In this document: one piece after another, positions 35,371 through 43,614 of the stretch
How the letters are laid out: every line of letters begins with the position of its first letter
Numbering within the stretch: the first letter of the stretch is position 1
NCBI GenBank assembly: GCA_934216615.1
Contig: CAKQCB010000008.1
Location: 1 to 64,000 of the forward strand
Direction: 5' to 3'
DNA: 64,000 nt
Origin: an uncultured Anaerolineae bacterium
GTDB taxonomy: Bacteria > Chloroflexota > Anaerolineae > Aggregatilineales > Phototrophicaceae
Made by a program: the position numbers and the translations under genes
Notes under the pieces: model-generated
Told to the model about the DNA's origin: nothing
Database searches by the model: none
What the model saw: only the letters and a program-made list of their open reading frames with translations

Positions 35371-35415
35371 TATCCCTCAATATCCCATATAAAATGTTGA
35401 ATATCCCACATTATA
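35371..35415 (-). promoter_or_regulatory. Promoter region with three phased GGGATA repeats
   Basis: On the reverse strand a TATAAT lies at 35410-35415, with GGGATA copies at 35371-35376, 35381-35386 and 35402-35407, i.e. 10 and 21 bases apart, close to helical phasing. The copy nearest the start codon also sits close to the ribosome binding site. No -35 was found. Could be a repressor site or chance AT-rich repetition. Confidence 0.4.
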
Positions 35416-35552
35416 CTGTTTCTCAAGAGGATTCATACTAGTTAAATCTATGAAATTTATAATCCTGCGGTAGCATGATTGTCCTAGTGTATGTTTAATC
35501 ATTGTGATATATCCCGTGGCAGAGGGTTTAAAACGGCTAAAAAGGGTTCATT

Positions 35553-36035
35553 GTGAGCGAAATTCAACTTGAAGTTTTGGTGGGCGAAGCGCTAAAAGAA
35601 AAAAAATGGACAGTTGCCACCGCCGAATCTTGTACTGGTGGGTTGGTGATGCACCGCTTGACCAATGTCAACGGCAGTTCTGGTTATGTACAGGGTGGGT
35701 TGGTCGCCTACTCTTATGAAGCAAAGACGACGTTGCTCAAAGTGAAGTCGGAAACCTTGCTCAATCATGGCGCTGTGAGTGAAGAAACCGCGATTGAGAT
35801 GGTGCGAGGCGTGATCGATCTACTGAATGTTGATTGTGCGGTGAGCATCACAGGGATTGCAGGGCCAGGTGGGGGTACGGAAGGGAAACCTGTCGGGCTG
35901 ACGTATCTAGCAGGCGCAACCCGTACAGGAGGTCTCATCAGTCGTCACTTCATATGGGGCGGGGACCGCGAAATGAACAAGGCCTATAGCGCAGAAGCCG
36001 CGCTGCAAATCCTCTTGGATTTGACGAAATTGTGA
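35553..36035 (+). CDS. pncC: Nicotinamide-nucleotide amidase (CinA C-terminal domain, PncC)
   Basis: A 160-residue stand-alone CinA C-terminal domain. Motifs include TAESCTGG (about 23-30), GSSGYVQGGLVAYSYEAK, GAVSEETA and SITGIAGPGGGTEGKPVG. The family deamidates nicotinamide mononucleotide to nicotinic acid mononucleotide, recycling NAD precursors. Start is GTG at 35553. The N-terminal CinA molybdopterin-like domain is absent. Directly followed by a short copy of the dispersed element and a terminator. Confidence 0.92.
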   Translation: MSEIQLEVLVGEALKEKKWTVATAESCTGGLVMHRLTNVNGSSGYVQGGLVAYSYEAKTTLLKVKSETLLNHGAVSEETAIEMVRGVIDLLNVDCAVSITGIAGPGGGTEGKPVGLTYLAGATRTGGLISRHFIWGGDREMNKAYSAEAALQILLDLTKL

Positions 36036-36047
36036 GGATGTGAAGGG

Positions 36048-36125
36048 CACCTCACCCCGATAGCGTTGCTATCGTGCCCTCTCCGTGGGGAGAGGGCGGC
36101 TGAGCGTAGTGCAGCAGGTGAGGTG
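36048..36125. repeat. Dispersed element, copy 3 (short form)
   Basis: 78 bp with CACCTCACC and GGTGAGGTG ends. It contains the left hairpin CGATAGC-GTT-GCTATCG and a single palindrome of the CTCTCCGTGGGGAGAG type, which joins the left module directly to the right module. The middle section of the long copies is missing. Confidence 0.85.
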
Positions 36126-36142
36126 GCCCAAACAAAAAAATA

Positions 36143-36170
36143 AGGGGCATGATCAATCTATCATGCCCCT
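36143..36170. terminator. Intrinsic hairpin between convergent genes
   Basis: A perfect 11-bp stem (36143-36153 with 36160-36170) with a 6-base loop. On the reverse strand it is followed by a T-run, matching the A-run at 36134-36140, so it mainly ends the flotillin operon. Confidence 0.85.
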
Positions 36171-36205
36171 GTGTATTTACTTATCAATAGCCCTCGATGC
36201 TTTAT

Positions 36206-37840
36206 CTACACATCGCCTTCGGCGGGGGCCTCAGCATCGATGTCTTTTGCATCTGTTTTACTGACATTACTCAACTCGATCTTGCCATTCTTCGGGCTGG
36301 ATTCAGAGCTAGGCTGTTCAATCCCTTTTAAAACCCCGAACAAGTGCGCGACACGCGCTAAGCTGGTTTCAAAATCTTCTCCGCTCAACGACTCGACTTT
36401 GGCGCGGAAGACTTCAGTCACTTCAGGGATATTCATGAGCAAGTCCATGAAGCTGTTGCCTGTGCCTCCAGAAGTGCCGTTGCCATTTCCCGCAAAATGA
36501 ACGACGCGGACATTACCGCCTAAACCAGCCATCGCTTCGGCCATGGCTTTGACCTTGGCAACGTCGGCCTGCATGATCTGTTCGATCAAGAACTGACGTA
36601 GGTTGATTTCGTTTTCGGCGGCGCTGGCGGCGGCCAATTCACGGCGACCTTCTGCTTCGGCGAGTAATTGGGCTTTCACACCTTCCGCTTCGGCAAGTGA
36701 TTTTGCTCTCACACCTTCTGCATCAGCCAGTGCCTTTGCTTGGGTACCTTCCGCTTCAGCGAGCAAGAGCGCCCGTTCAGCTTCGGCGTCAACGAGGCGT
36801 TTGGCTTTATCCCCTGCCGCTTCCGCTTCTTGCATGGCTTGATACGCTTGCGCTTGAGCGCGACCGCGTTGTTCCGTGGCTTTAGCTTCCGCTTCAGCAC
36901 GCGTACGAACCGATTCCGCATCTGCTTGGGCATTGATCGTCACACGACGGCGTTCGGCTTCTGCTTGAATTTCAACCGACTGACCTTGCGCACGAGCAGG
37001 GACGAGGACTTCAGCTTCTTGTTGTTGAGCGACAGCCAGCGCACGTTTTTGCTGAACTTCTTGATCCGAAGCGGCGCGCGCCAAGCCGACCGTCTTTTCA
37101 ACTTCGACTTCGCGAATTGAGAGCGCTTCCCGTTGTTGTAGAATTTGACGTTCCGCGTCCAATTCGGCTTGTTCGGCTTCCCGTTTGGCGGTAGCAGCTT
37201 TCACACGCGCTTCGCGTTCAGCTTCAGCTTCGGCGATTTGAGCATCGCGTTTGACAGCGGCAATTTGAGGGGCGGCCATCGCCACCAAGTAGCCTTGATC
37301 GTCGTTGATCTCTTCAATACCCATCGCGATGACTTGTACGCCCATCGCGGCGACATCATCCCGCGCCAAATCTTGCACTTTCTGAACGAAGGAATCACGG
37401 TCACGATGGATCGCTTCCACCGACATTTGACCGACGATAGCACGGAAGTTGGCGCTCAAGGTTTCATTGAGGATGTCGCGGACTTCTTCGCGAGATTTGT
37501 CGAGGAATGCGCGTGCCGCTGTGCGCAACGAGGCTTCATCTTGGGCAATTTGAACTTGGGCGACCCAGTCTAACCGAATGGGCACACCGCTGACTGTATA
37601 TACTTCATCTTTCTCTTGTTTAATCGTCATGATGGTGATGTCAAGCTTTTTGTACGTCTCGATCACGGGCATGATGAACGCACCGCCGTTTGTGACCATG
37701 CGCGCATCACCACGACCATAAATCACCATAACTTCATTGGGGGGTACACGATGATATTGACGTGTCACCAATGTGATGAGCACCAAAATGATAATCACGA
37801 CAACTGCAACAATAACGATAATACCTATTCCTCCGTCCAC
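36206..37840 (-). CDS. floT: Flotillin (SPFH/band-7 membrane scaffold)
   Basis: A 544-residue protein with one N-terminal membrane helix (about 6-27), an SPFH domain (about 30-190) and a very long Ala/Glu/Arg/Gln coiled coil (about 190-430) with many AEAE repeats, then a C-terminal tail with a GNGNGTSGGTG stretch. This is the layout of YuaG/FloT flotillins, which organise ordered membrane microdomains. GTG start with AAAGGAG at 6-base spacing. The NfeD gene lies 67 bases upstream on the same strand, the classic partner order. The symbol follows the family and is not a proven orthology. Confidence 0.9.
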   Translation of the reverse strand: MDGGIGIIVIVAVVVIIILVLITLVTRQYHRVPPNEVMVIYGRGDARMVTNGGAFIMPVIETYKKLDITIMTIKQEKDEVYTVSGVPIRLDWVAQVQIAQDEASLRTAARAFLDKSREEVRDILNETLSANFRAIVGQMSVEAIHRDRDSFVQKVQDLARDDVAAMGVQVIAMGIEEINDDQGYLVAMAAPQIAAVKRDAQIAEAEAEREARVKAATAKREAEQAELDAERQILQQREALSIREVEVEKTVGLARAASDQEVQQKRALAVAQQQEAEVLVPARAQGQSVEIQAEAERRRVTINAQADAESVRTRAEAEAKATEQRGRAQAQAYQAMQEAEAAGDKAKRLVDAEAERALLLAEAEGTQAKALADAEGVRAKSLAEAEGVKAQLLAEAEGRRELAAASAAENEINLRQFLIEQIMQADVAKVKAMAEAMAGLGGNVRVVHFAGNGNGTSGGTGNSFMDLLMNIPEVTEVFRAKVESLSGEDFETSLARVAHLFGVLKGIEQPSSESSPKNGKIELSNVSKTDAKDIDAEAPAEGDV

Positions 37841-37907
37841 TCAAATCTCCTTTCATGAGTGTCATATGCTGACTGAATTGTAAGGATGAGGTTGACTTCA
37901 CGTACTT

Positions 37908-38438
37908 TTATTCACGACGTTTCTTTTTGACTTGCAGGGTGCCGTTGTCAATGGCGATGACATCAACAATATCCCCTTGTTGTAATTCTTGATTGCCAAT
38001 TTCGAGGATGCGAAATTTTTGCACATACCGATCTTCAATCATGGCTTCGCCTAATCTTCCGGCAGGGGTATGAATAGTCACGCGGGCGACACTGCCCACC
38101 AACTTATCGTTTGTGGTGACATCGGTCGATTGTTGGCGAATGACGTAACGTAACACCTTTAAAGATGCGCCACCTACGACCATCCCAAAGATCGCGGCAG
38201 CGCTGAGGGTGAGGATGAGACTCCATCCGGACAGTGTGCCGAATAAGCCCACTGCACCGAACCCCGCGAGAAAGGCGGCGAGGACGGTCAATCCAAATTC
38301 TTGCGCATCGCCAGGCAGATCAACCGCAACGTCTACATCGACATCCCCTAAAACATCACCGAAGATCAAGCTGTAAATAAAGTAGAGTACGCCTGCTAGG
38401 GTGATCGCTCCAAAAATATAAGGCGTTAAATCATTCAT
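37908..38438 (-). CDS. NfeD-like membrane protein (YuaF type)
   Basis: A 176-residue protein with three hydrophobic segments (about 7-27, 48-67 and 70-93) and a C-terminal OB-fold-like region (about 105-170) with GSVARVTIHTPAGRLGEAMI and VDVIAIDNGTLQVKKK. This matches the short NfeD family that partners flotillins (YuaF). It lacks the ClpP-class serine protease domain of long NfeD proteins. It precedes the flotillin gene in one operon and probably helps to assemble or regulate flotillin domains. Confidence 0.85.
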   Translation of the reverse strand: MNDLTPYIFGAITLAGVLYFIYSLIFGDVLGDVDVDVAVDLPGDAQEFGLTVLAAFLAGFGAVGLFGTLSGWSLILTLSAAAIFGMVVGGASLKVLRYVIRQQSTDVTTNDKLVGSVARVTIHTPAGRLGEAMIEDRYVQKFRILEIGNQELQQGDIVDVIAIDNGTLQVKKKRRE

Positions 38439-38534
38439 CTATAAATCTCTGAACGCATATTTCTTGAATAGTTTATTTATATACAAATCGTGGAAATTGC
38501 GACACCCTAATAATTAGGAAAGGCATTAAGGGTG

Positions 38535-38601
38535 ACCTCACCCCGACAGGGTCGTGATCCTGTTCGTAGGGATGGCTGAGCATCAGCGAAGCAGGTGAGG
38601 T
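38535..38601. repeat. Dispersed element, copy 4 (short, degenerate)
   Basis: 67 bp with ACCTCACC and GGTGAGGT ends. The left hairpin has changed to CGACAGGGTCGTGATCCTG, and the central palindrome is largely lost. Directly followed by a long copy. Confidence 0.75.
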
Positions 38602-38619
38602 ACATTTAAAACGGACAAG

Positions 38620-38808
38620 GCACCTCACCCCGATAGCTTCGCTATCGTGCCCTCTCCGTGGGGAGAGGGCGGAAAAGATCATGTTACATATGTGGTTTTT
38701 GTAGGGGCAAGTTGGTGACTTGCCCACAACATATAACCTGACTCCGTTCGCGTATCTGTCCTCTCCCCACGGAGAGGATAGCTAAGCATCAGCGAAGCAC
38801 GTGAGGTT
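38620..38808. repeat. Dispersed element, copy 5 (long form)
   Basis: About 189 bp from CACCTCACC to GTGAGGT. It holds CGATAGC-TTC-GCTATCG, two CTCTCCCCACGGAGAG-type palindromes and the middle hairpin GGGCAAGTT-GGT-GACTTGCCC near 38704-38724. It sits in the 378-bp gap between the NfeD start and the DUF6585-like stop. Confidence 0.85.
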
Positions 38809-38816
38809 AATCATCC

Positions 38817-39686
38817 TTACGGTTTTGGACGGGGTGCCGTGTTGAGGACATCATCCACCTGACGACGCATTTCTTGAGTGCGACGCGGTGCATAACTACG
38901 CCGTTGTGATTCTAAACTGCGCTGTTGTTTAATCATCCCACGAGAAAGCTCGACAAACCCGCCTGCATTTTCAAGAGCATGTAGGGCGAAAGATTTGATC
39001 TTCTTAAATTTGTTTCCCGCATCACGCTGATACACCACAATTTTCGCGTTTTGTACCTGCACATTTAAATCCACCCAGTGGATTTCTTTCTTCTTCACTT
39101 CCACGCCGCCCGGATATAGCGTCAAGGATTTATGCAGTTTAATCGGCTTTTCTTCGCGTAAGGCGCGCCCCATTTGGATGCCTGTGTAATGTGATGTATA
39201 TGGGCGGGCGAAGCGCATCATCCGGCGTGGGTCACCATGATGTCCCCGAAATTTAAATTCACGTCCATCCACCGTGCGGAAGCGGTGTGCGCCCCACTCA
39301 AACACGGGACGATTAAAGATATAAATGCCTCGCGCCCCTTCTTTAACCGCGGTGATTTTCGACCACTTGTAGTTATACAGGGTTTTGCCCACTTTCCAGC
39401 TTAATCCCTTGTTATAAAGGCGAATTTCTTCGGTGGGGCGGATGATGGCCATGATGAAGTTGTAGACCGAGCGAATGATGAACCATCCCGACAGGATGAT
39501 GGCGACCAAATGCCCAATATCTAAAAGGATTGGCGCAATATCGAGGTTGCGCCGTTTCGCTTCACTCAGAGCAAAATACGCGCCGATGCTCGTTACGGCG
39601 GCAAGTAACGAACGCAGGAAGAAACGAATCCGCTTGGAACGTTGAACGCGGGCTGCATAGATCAAGCGTGGTCGAGACTTGCTCAT
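38817..39686 (-). CDS. Membrane protein, DUF6585-like (paralogue)
   Basis: A 289-residue protein. Its first 80 residues contain a basic segment and two hydrophobic helices (about 20-40 and 52-75), then IRLYNKGLSWKVGKTLYNYKWSKITAV, which aligns with VILYEQGFSYREG in the 10802-11554 gene. The C-terminal 30 residues are Arg/Gln-rich and disordered. Function unknown. A Shine-Dalgarno GGAG lies 9 bases before the ATG, in a 4-bp hairpin with CTCC directly before it. It is 39 bases after gatC on the same strand, probably one operon. Confidence 0.6.
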   Translation of the reverse strand: MSKSRPRLIYAARVQRSKRIRFFLRSLLAAVTSIGAYFALSEAKRRNLDIAPILLDIGHLVAIILSGWFIIRSVYNFIMAIIRPTEEIRLYNKGLSWKVGKTLYNYKWSKITAVKEGARGIYIFNRPVFEWGAHRFRTVDGREFKFRGHHGDPRRMMRFARPYTSHYTGIQMGRALREEKPIKLHKSLTLYPGGVEVKKKEIHWVDLNVQVQNAKIVVYQRDAGNKFKKIKSFALHALENAGGFVELSRGMIKQQRSLESQRRSYAPRRTQEMRRQVDDVLNTAPRPKP

Positions 39687-39725
39687 AGGAGCGAACCTCC
39701 AAAGACAGTAAGCGCAGGTTATATT

Positions 39726-40019
39726 TTATGATTCGTCGAGAACGTTACTCACCAAAAATTGTGGGCCAACCGATGAAAACGCATTCTGGACCGCTTCTTC
39801 AGGGGTTAAAGGCGTTTCTACCACATCTTCTCGCATCACATTGCTCAAAGGTAATACTGATGCTGTAGGGGCAATCGCCGACGTATCTAATTCTTGCAGA
39901 CGGCGAAAGTATTGCAAAATACTAGACAGCTGGCCGGCATACAGTTCTACTTCTTCAGGGCTAAGTTCGAGTTTTGCCAATTCTGCAATTTTGCGAACTT
40001 CATCATGTGAAAGTTCCAC
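39726..40019 (-). CDS. gatC: Aspartyl/glutamyl-tRNA amidotransferase subunit C
   Basis: A 97-residue protein with the GatC pattern: LSHDEVRKIAELAKLELSPEE (about 3-23), LSSILQYFRRLQELDTS and a C-terminal PEEAVQNAFSSVGPQFLVSNVLDES. It stabilises the GatCAB complex that converts Glu-tRNA(Gln) and Asp-tRNA(Asn) to the correct charged tRNAs. gatA and gatB are not in the window. It is followed on the same strand by the DUF6585-like gene. Confidence 0.93.
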   Translation of the reverse strand: MELSHDEVRKIAELAKLELSPEEVELYAGQLSSILQYFRRLQELDTSAIAPTASVLPLSNVMREDVVETPLTPEEAVQNAFSSVGPQFLVSNVLDES

Positions 40020-40154
40020 AAGAATTCCTTTTTATTACAAGTCTCATCATTGATACACAGATTATAACACTATATTGTAGCCTCCCTGCTACTTTTGCCC
40101 GTTGCGCTGTCAATCAACCTGTTGCGCTAGAAAATACGGTTATAGGGGCAATTA

Positions 40155-40353
40155 CACCTCACCCCGATAGCTCCGCTATCGTGCCCTCTCCATGGGGAGA
40201 GGGCGAGGAAATGATTATGTCGCACGCGAGAATTTTGTAGGGGCAAGTCACCGACTTGCCCTGTCCGCGAAACATAACCTACCTCAAAATGAGAAACGTC
40301 CCTGTCCTCTCCCCACGGAGAGGACGGCTGAGCGTAGCGCAGCAGGTGAGGTG
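40155..40353. repeat. Dispersed element, copy 6 (long form)
   Basis: 199 bp from CACCTCACC to GGTGAGGTG, with CGATAGC/GCTATCG, two CTCTCC-type palindromes and the GGGCAAGTC-ACC-GACTTGCCC hairpin near 40240-40262. First of three consecutive elements in the gap upstream of gatC. Confidence 0.87.
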
Positions 40354-40399
40354 ATTTTAAAACGGTTGTCCCTAGGGCGGTTGCGATTTTTTGAAGAAT

Positions 40400-40600
40400 A
40401 CCTCACCCCGATAGCTACGCTATCGTGCCCTCTCCGTGGGGAGAGGGCGAGAAGAATTACGTTAGAAATCAGGGATTTTGTAGGGGCAAGTCATCGACTT
40501 GCCCTGTCCGCCAAGACATAACCTATCTCAAAATAAGAAACGTCCCTTTGTCCTCTCCCCACGGAGAGGATGGCTGAGCATCAGCGCAGCAGGTGAGGTG
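40400..40600. repeat. Dispersed element, copy 7 (long form)
   Basis: 201 bp, the same structure as copy 6 with ACCTCACC and GGTGAGGTG ends and the same middle block (TAGAAATCAGGGATTTTGTAG followed by the AAGTC hairpin). Begins about 46 bases after copy 6. Confidence 0.87.
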
Positions 40601-40621
40601 CTCTGACCGTTACTAAGAACG

Positions 40622-40687
40622 ACCTCACCCCGATAGCTGCGCTATCGTGCCCTCTCCCCACGGAGAGGACGGCGCAGCAGTGAGGTG
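40622..40687. repeat. Dispersed element, copy 8 (short form)
   Basis: 66 bp: the left hairpin, one palindrome (CTCTCCCCACGGAGAG) and a shortened right module (GGCGCAGCAGTGAGGTG). The middle block is absent. This is the third consecutive copy, ending 14 bases before the dehydrogenase stop. Confidence 0.83.
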
Positions 40688-40701
40688 ACCTTCACCCCAA
40701 T

Positions 40702-41901
40702 CTACTCGTATTTCACATCGACCATCTGACGAGTTTCGCCAGACTTGAGAATCGCGTCACAGATCACCGCGTTTTTATACCCATCCTCAAACGTCGCGCC
40801 TAACGGATTCACATCCTCCCCGTTGACGATGGCATTAAAAAAGTGATTGAACTCGTGCACGAAGGTGTGTTCCCATCCGATGATATGCCCTGAAGGCCAC
40901 CAATTTTCCAAATAGGGATGATAAGACTCGTTCACCAGCACGTTATGAAAACCGCGCGTTTCTTTCGGCTCATCATCGGCCCAGAACACGTTCAATTCAT
41001 TCAACCGCTCGAGGTTAAACTGCATCGTGCCTTTTTCGCAGTTGATCTCTAGCGCATTGTAATTCTTGCGTCCCGCGCAGAAACGCGAGGCTTCGATACT
41101 GCCCAATGCGCCATTCTCAAATTCCATAATCGACAAAAACGCATCATCCACATCCACCGTACCACGCCCCCCGCCCGGCAGCGGACGTTCGGTGATGAAG
41201 GTTTTGGTGATGGCTTGGATGCGGTTCGGCTCACCGACCAAGAAACGGGCGAGGTCGATCACATGTGACCCTAAATCCCCCAACGCCCCGCTTCCCGCTT
41301 GGCTTTTATCCAAACGCCACATCTTCTCTAAATTGGGATCCATAATCCAATCTTGGAGGTAGGTGGCGCGGAAGTGATATACCTTGCCCATTTGCCCGCT
41401 GGTGATCAAATTGCGCGCCAGCACAATCGCCGGAACAAACCGATAATTAAACGCGACCATGTGCTTTACGCCAGCCTTCATAACGGCATCTAACATGGAT
41501 TTAGCTTCTTCGGTAGAACGCGCCATAGGTTTTTCACAAAAGACGTGTTTGCCCGCGGCGGCGGCTTCATTACATGGGATTTCATGCGCGTTGTTCGGCC
41601 CGCCGTTATCAAAAATCTGCACGTTCGGGTCAGCCAACATATCCCGATAATCGGTGTAATATTTTGCATATCCATAGCGTTTCGCAGCTTCGGCAGTCGC
41701 TTCTTCATTCCGTCCGCAAATCGCGGCCAGCTTGGGAATCGCCACAGGCGGATACATCATATACGGAAGTTTTTTGAGCGCGTTGGTGTGTGCTTTGCCC
41801 ATGAAGGAATAGCCCAACATGCCAATGCCCAGTTCAGGTGCTTCGCCTTCAGCCTTGCGCCCTGCCATGGTCAAAAAGCTGCTTTTTTCTTGTTCGCTCA
41901 T
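40702..41901 (-). CDS. Gfo/Idh/MocA-family dehydrogenase
   Basis: A 399-residue NAD(P)-dependent oxidoreductase. The nucleotide-binding region is GIGMLGYSFMGKAH (about 25-38) and the catalytic Lys lies in HVFCEKPMA (Glu123-Lys124-Pro125). Sequence after the Rossmann domain has GGRGTVDVDDAF and a C-terminal EF/NHFFNAIVNGE segment. The family oxidises sugars and cyclitols, including myo-inositol (IolG). It has GGGGGAAAC upstream of the ATG. It lies 9 bases after the isomerase gene, so the two form an operon. The exact substrate is unknown. Confidence 0.9.
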   Translation of the reverse strand: MSEQEKSSFLTMAGRKAEGEAPELGIGMLGYSFMGKAHTNALKKLPYMMYPPVAIPKLAAICGRNEEATAEAAKRYGYAKYYTDYRDMLADPNVQIFDNGGPNNAHEIPCNEAAAAGKHVFCEKPMARSTEEAKSMLDAVMKAGVKHMVAFNYRFVPAIVLARNLITSGQMGKVYHFRATYLQDWIMDPNLEKMWRLDKSQAGSGALGDLGSHVIDLARFLVGEPNRIQAITKTFITERPLPGGGRGTVDVDDAFLSIMEFENGALGSIEASRFCAGRKNYNALEINCEKGTMQFNLERLNELNVFWADDEPKETRGFHNVLVNESYHPYLENWWPSGHIIGWEHTFVHEFNHFFNAIVNGEDVNPLGATFEDGYKNAVICDAILKSGETRQMVDVKYE

Positions 41902-41910
41902 GGTTTCCCC

Positions 41911-42915
41911 CTATGAATCTGACGAGAACGCCGCATCAAAGACTACGCTAGATGGGGTGAAATCTGTCTTCTTAATGTAGTCGACCGATTCCTTCGCACC
42001 GTGTTCACGATCCATGCCCATATCTTCCCACTCGACAGAGAGCGGGCCGTCATAACCGACACGGTTCAATACGCGGATGATCGCATCCAAGTCCATATCG
42101 CCACGTCCGACAGAGACGAAATTCCATCCACGACGCGGATCGCCAAATGAGATATGCGACCCGAGGATACTGCTGCGCCCATTCAGGGTGACCTTCGCAT
42201 CTTTGATGTGAACGTGATAAATGCGATCGGGGAAGCGTTCGATAAATTCCGTCGGGTTAAACCCTTGGTGGATAAAATGGCTGGGGTCAAAATTGAAGCC
42301 GAAGGCCTTGCGGTGTCCCAACGCTTCGAGCGTGCGTTCTGCCGTGTAAATGTCATAGGCAATTTCGCTTGGATGCGCTTCCAACGCAAAGCGGATGCCT
42401 TGCTCGTCAAATACATCCAAGATAGGATTCCAACGATCCGCGAATTCGCAGTAGCCTGCATCAATCATTTCATCGCTGGTCGGCGGGAAGAAATACAGCA
42501 TGTGCCAAACGGGACTGCCTGTGAAGCCATTCACCACAGGCACCCCCATCAGCTTGGCGGCGCGGGCGGTGTTTTTGAGTTCTTCAGCACAGCGCTGACG
42601 AATCCCTTCAGGATCGCCGTCGCCCCACAAACGAGCAGGCAAGATATTCTTGTGCCGTTCGTCAATATATGCGTCGGCTACACATTGGCCTACCAGATGA
42701 TTGCTGATGGCGAAATTCTTCAGGCCATATTTTTCGAGAAGGTCTTTACGGCTTTGAATGTAGCTGTCACTTTCAAGCGCTTTATCCACTTCAAAATGGT
42801 CGCCCCAACACGCTAACTCTAAACCATCGTAGCCGAAGCTAGACATTTTTTGAGCGACCGTTTCTAAAGGTAGGTCGGCCCACTGTCCGGTGAAAATCGT
42901 CACGGGTCTTGCCAT
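41911..42915 (-). CDS. Sugar phosphate isomerase/epimerase (AP endonuclease 2-type TIM barrel)
   Basis: A 334-residue protein from the ATG at 42915 (AAGGAG at 42925-42930, 9-base spacing); a longer frame to 42945 adds ten residues. Metal-binding segments [24 protein letters not shown] and [10 protein letters not shown] place it in the xylose-isomerase-like/IolE-IolI-type TIM-barrel family. Those enzymes act on keto-sugars or keto-inositols. Upstream gene of the dehydrogenase operon, which supports joint use in polyol or sugar-acid breakdown. Exact reaction unknown. Confidence 0.88.
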   Translation of the reverse strand: MARPVTIFTGQWADLPLETVAQKMSSFGYDGLELACWGDHFEVDKALESDSYIQSRKDLLEKYGLKNFAISNHLVGQCVADAYIDERHKNILPARLWGDGDPEGIRQRCAEELKNTARAAKLMGVPVVNGFTGSPVWHMLYFFPPTSDEMIDAGYCEFADRWNPILDVFDEQGIRFALEAHPSEIAYDIYTAERTLEALGHRKAFGFNFDPSHFIHQGFNPTEFIERFPDRIYHVHIKDAKVTLNGRSSILGSHISFGDPRRGWNFVSVGRGDMDLDAIIRVLNRVGYDGPLSVEWEDMGMDREHGAKESVDYIKKTDFTPSSVVFDAAFSSDS

Positions 42916-43105
42916 GATCTTATGCTCCTTAAACTTGAGGATCATCTATTATTTGCAGATGATGAAAAATCGATTGACAGTAACCCTGATGACAATACCG
43001 ATTCCCACTTGGAACGTCAACTGTAGTCCATCATCTTGTTTCGTAGGATGTATGAAGTCATGGGGGATATGGGGGGGATAGTCGTCAGGGTGAGGGTATA
43101 AAAAA

Positions 43106-43208
43106 CGGGCAAGTTGGTGACTTGCCCGCGAAACATAACCTATCCTGTTCACGTCTTTGTCCTCTCCGTGGGGAGAGGACGGCTGAGCATAGCGAAGCAG
43201 GTGAGGTG
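43106..43208. repeat. Dispersed element, copy 9 (partial)
   Basis: Starts with the middle hairpin CGGGCAAGTT-GGT-GACTTGCCCG, continues through the CATAACCTATC block and one palindrome, and ends in GGTGAGGTG. The left module with CACCTCACC is missing. Sits in the divergent gap between the isomerase and chaB genes. Confidence 0.8.
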
Positions 43209-43332
43209 TGCCCCCCCAAAAAAACGCAGATCATAAACAACTGCTTAACTTCTTTTCATAAGGTATTTATTCAATCCCAGCACTCTAGAAGATGAACATG
43301 AATCACGTTCAAAAGTGAATGGGAGAAGTTCA

Positions 43333-43575
43333 ATGCCACCCTATAACACCTTAAAAGAATTGCCCGACTCGGTTCGTAATAACATTCCAGCGCAGGCGCA
43401 AGAAATTTATAAAGAAGCATTTAACAGCGCATGGGATCAGTACAAAGACCCAGAAGATCGGCGTGGGGATGCAACCCGCGAGGAAACAGCCCACAAGGTT
43501 GCATGGAGCGCCGTGAAAAACAGCTACGAGAAAGATGAACGTAGCGGTGATTGGGTCAAGATTACGGAACACTAA
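43333..43575 (+). CDS. ChaB-family small protein
   Basis: An 80-residue protein starting at ATG 43333 (GGGAGAAG upstream; a GTG at 43315 is less likely). It carries LKELPDSVRNNIPAQAQEIYKEAFNSAW and ETAHKVAWSAVKNSYEK, the pattern of ChaB, a protein named as a putative cation transport regulator. Function in this organism is unknown. It lies 39 bases before the CBS-protein start on the same strand, so the two probably share a transcript. Confidence 0.85.
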   Translation: MPPYNTLKELPDSVRNNIPAQAQEIYKEAFNSAWDQYKDPEDRRGDATREETAHKVAWSAVKNSYEKDERSGDWVKITEH

Positions 43576-43614
43576 TCCCTATTGAGAGAAGATATTTTTA
43601 AGGAGTATAGAATC

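Noticed and set aside
36628..36933. Open frames on both strands inside the flotillin coiled-coil region
   Set aside because: They arise from the Ala/Glu-rich repeated codons of the flotillin gene. Their translations are low-complexity and have no start signals.
40192..40521. 109-codon frame through the 40-kb repeat block
   Set aside because: Also spans repeated elements. The same peptide pieces recur because the DNA repeats, not because of coding.
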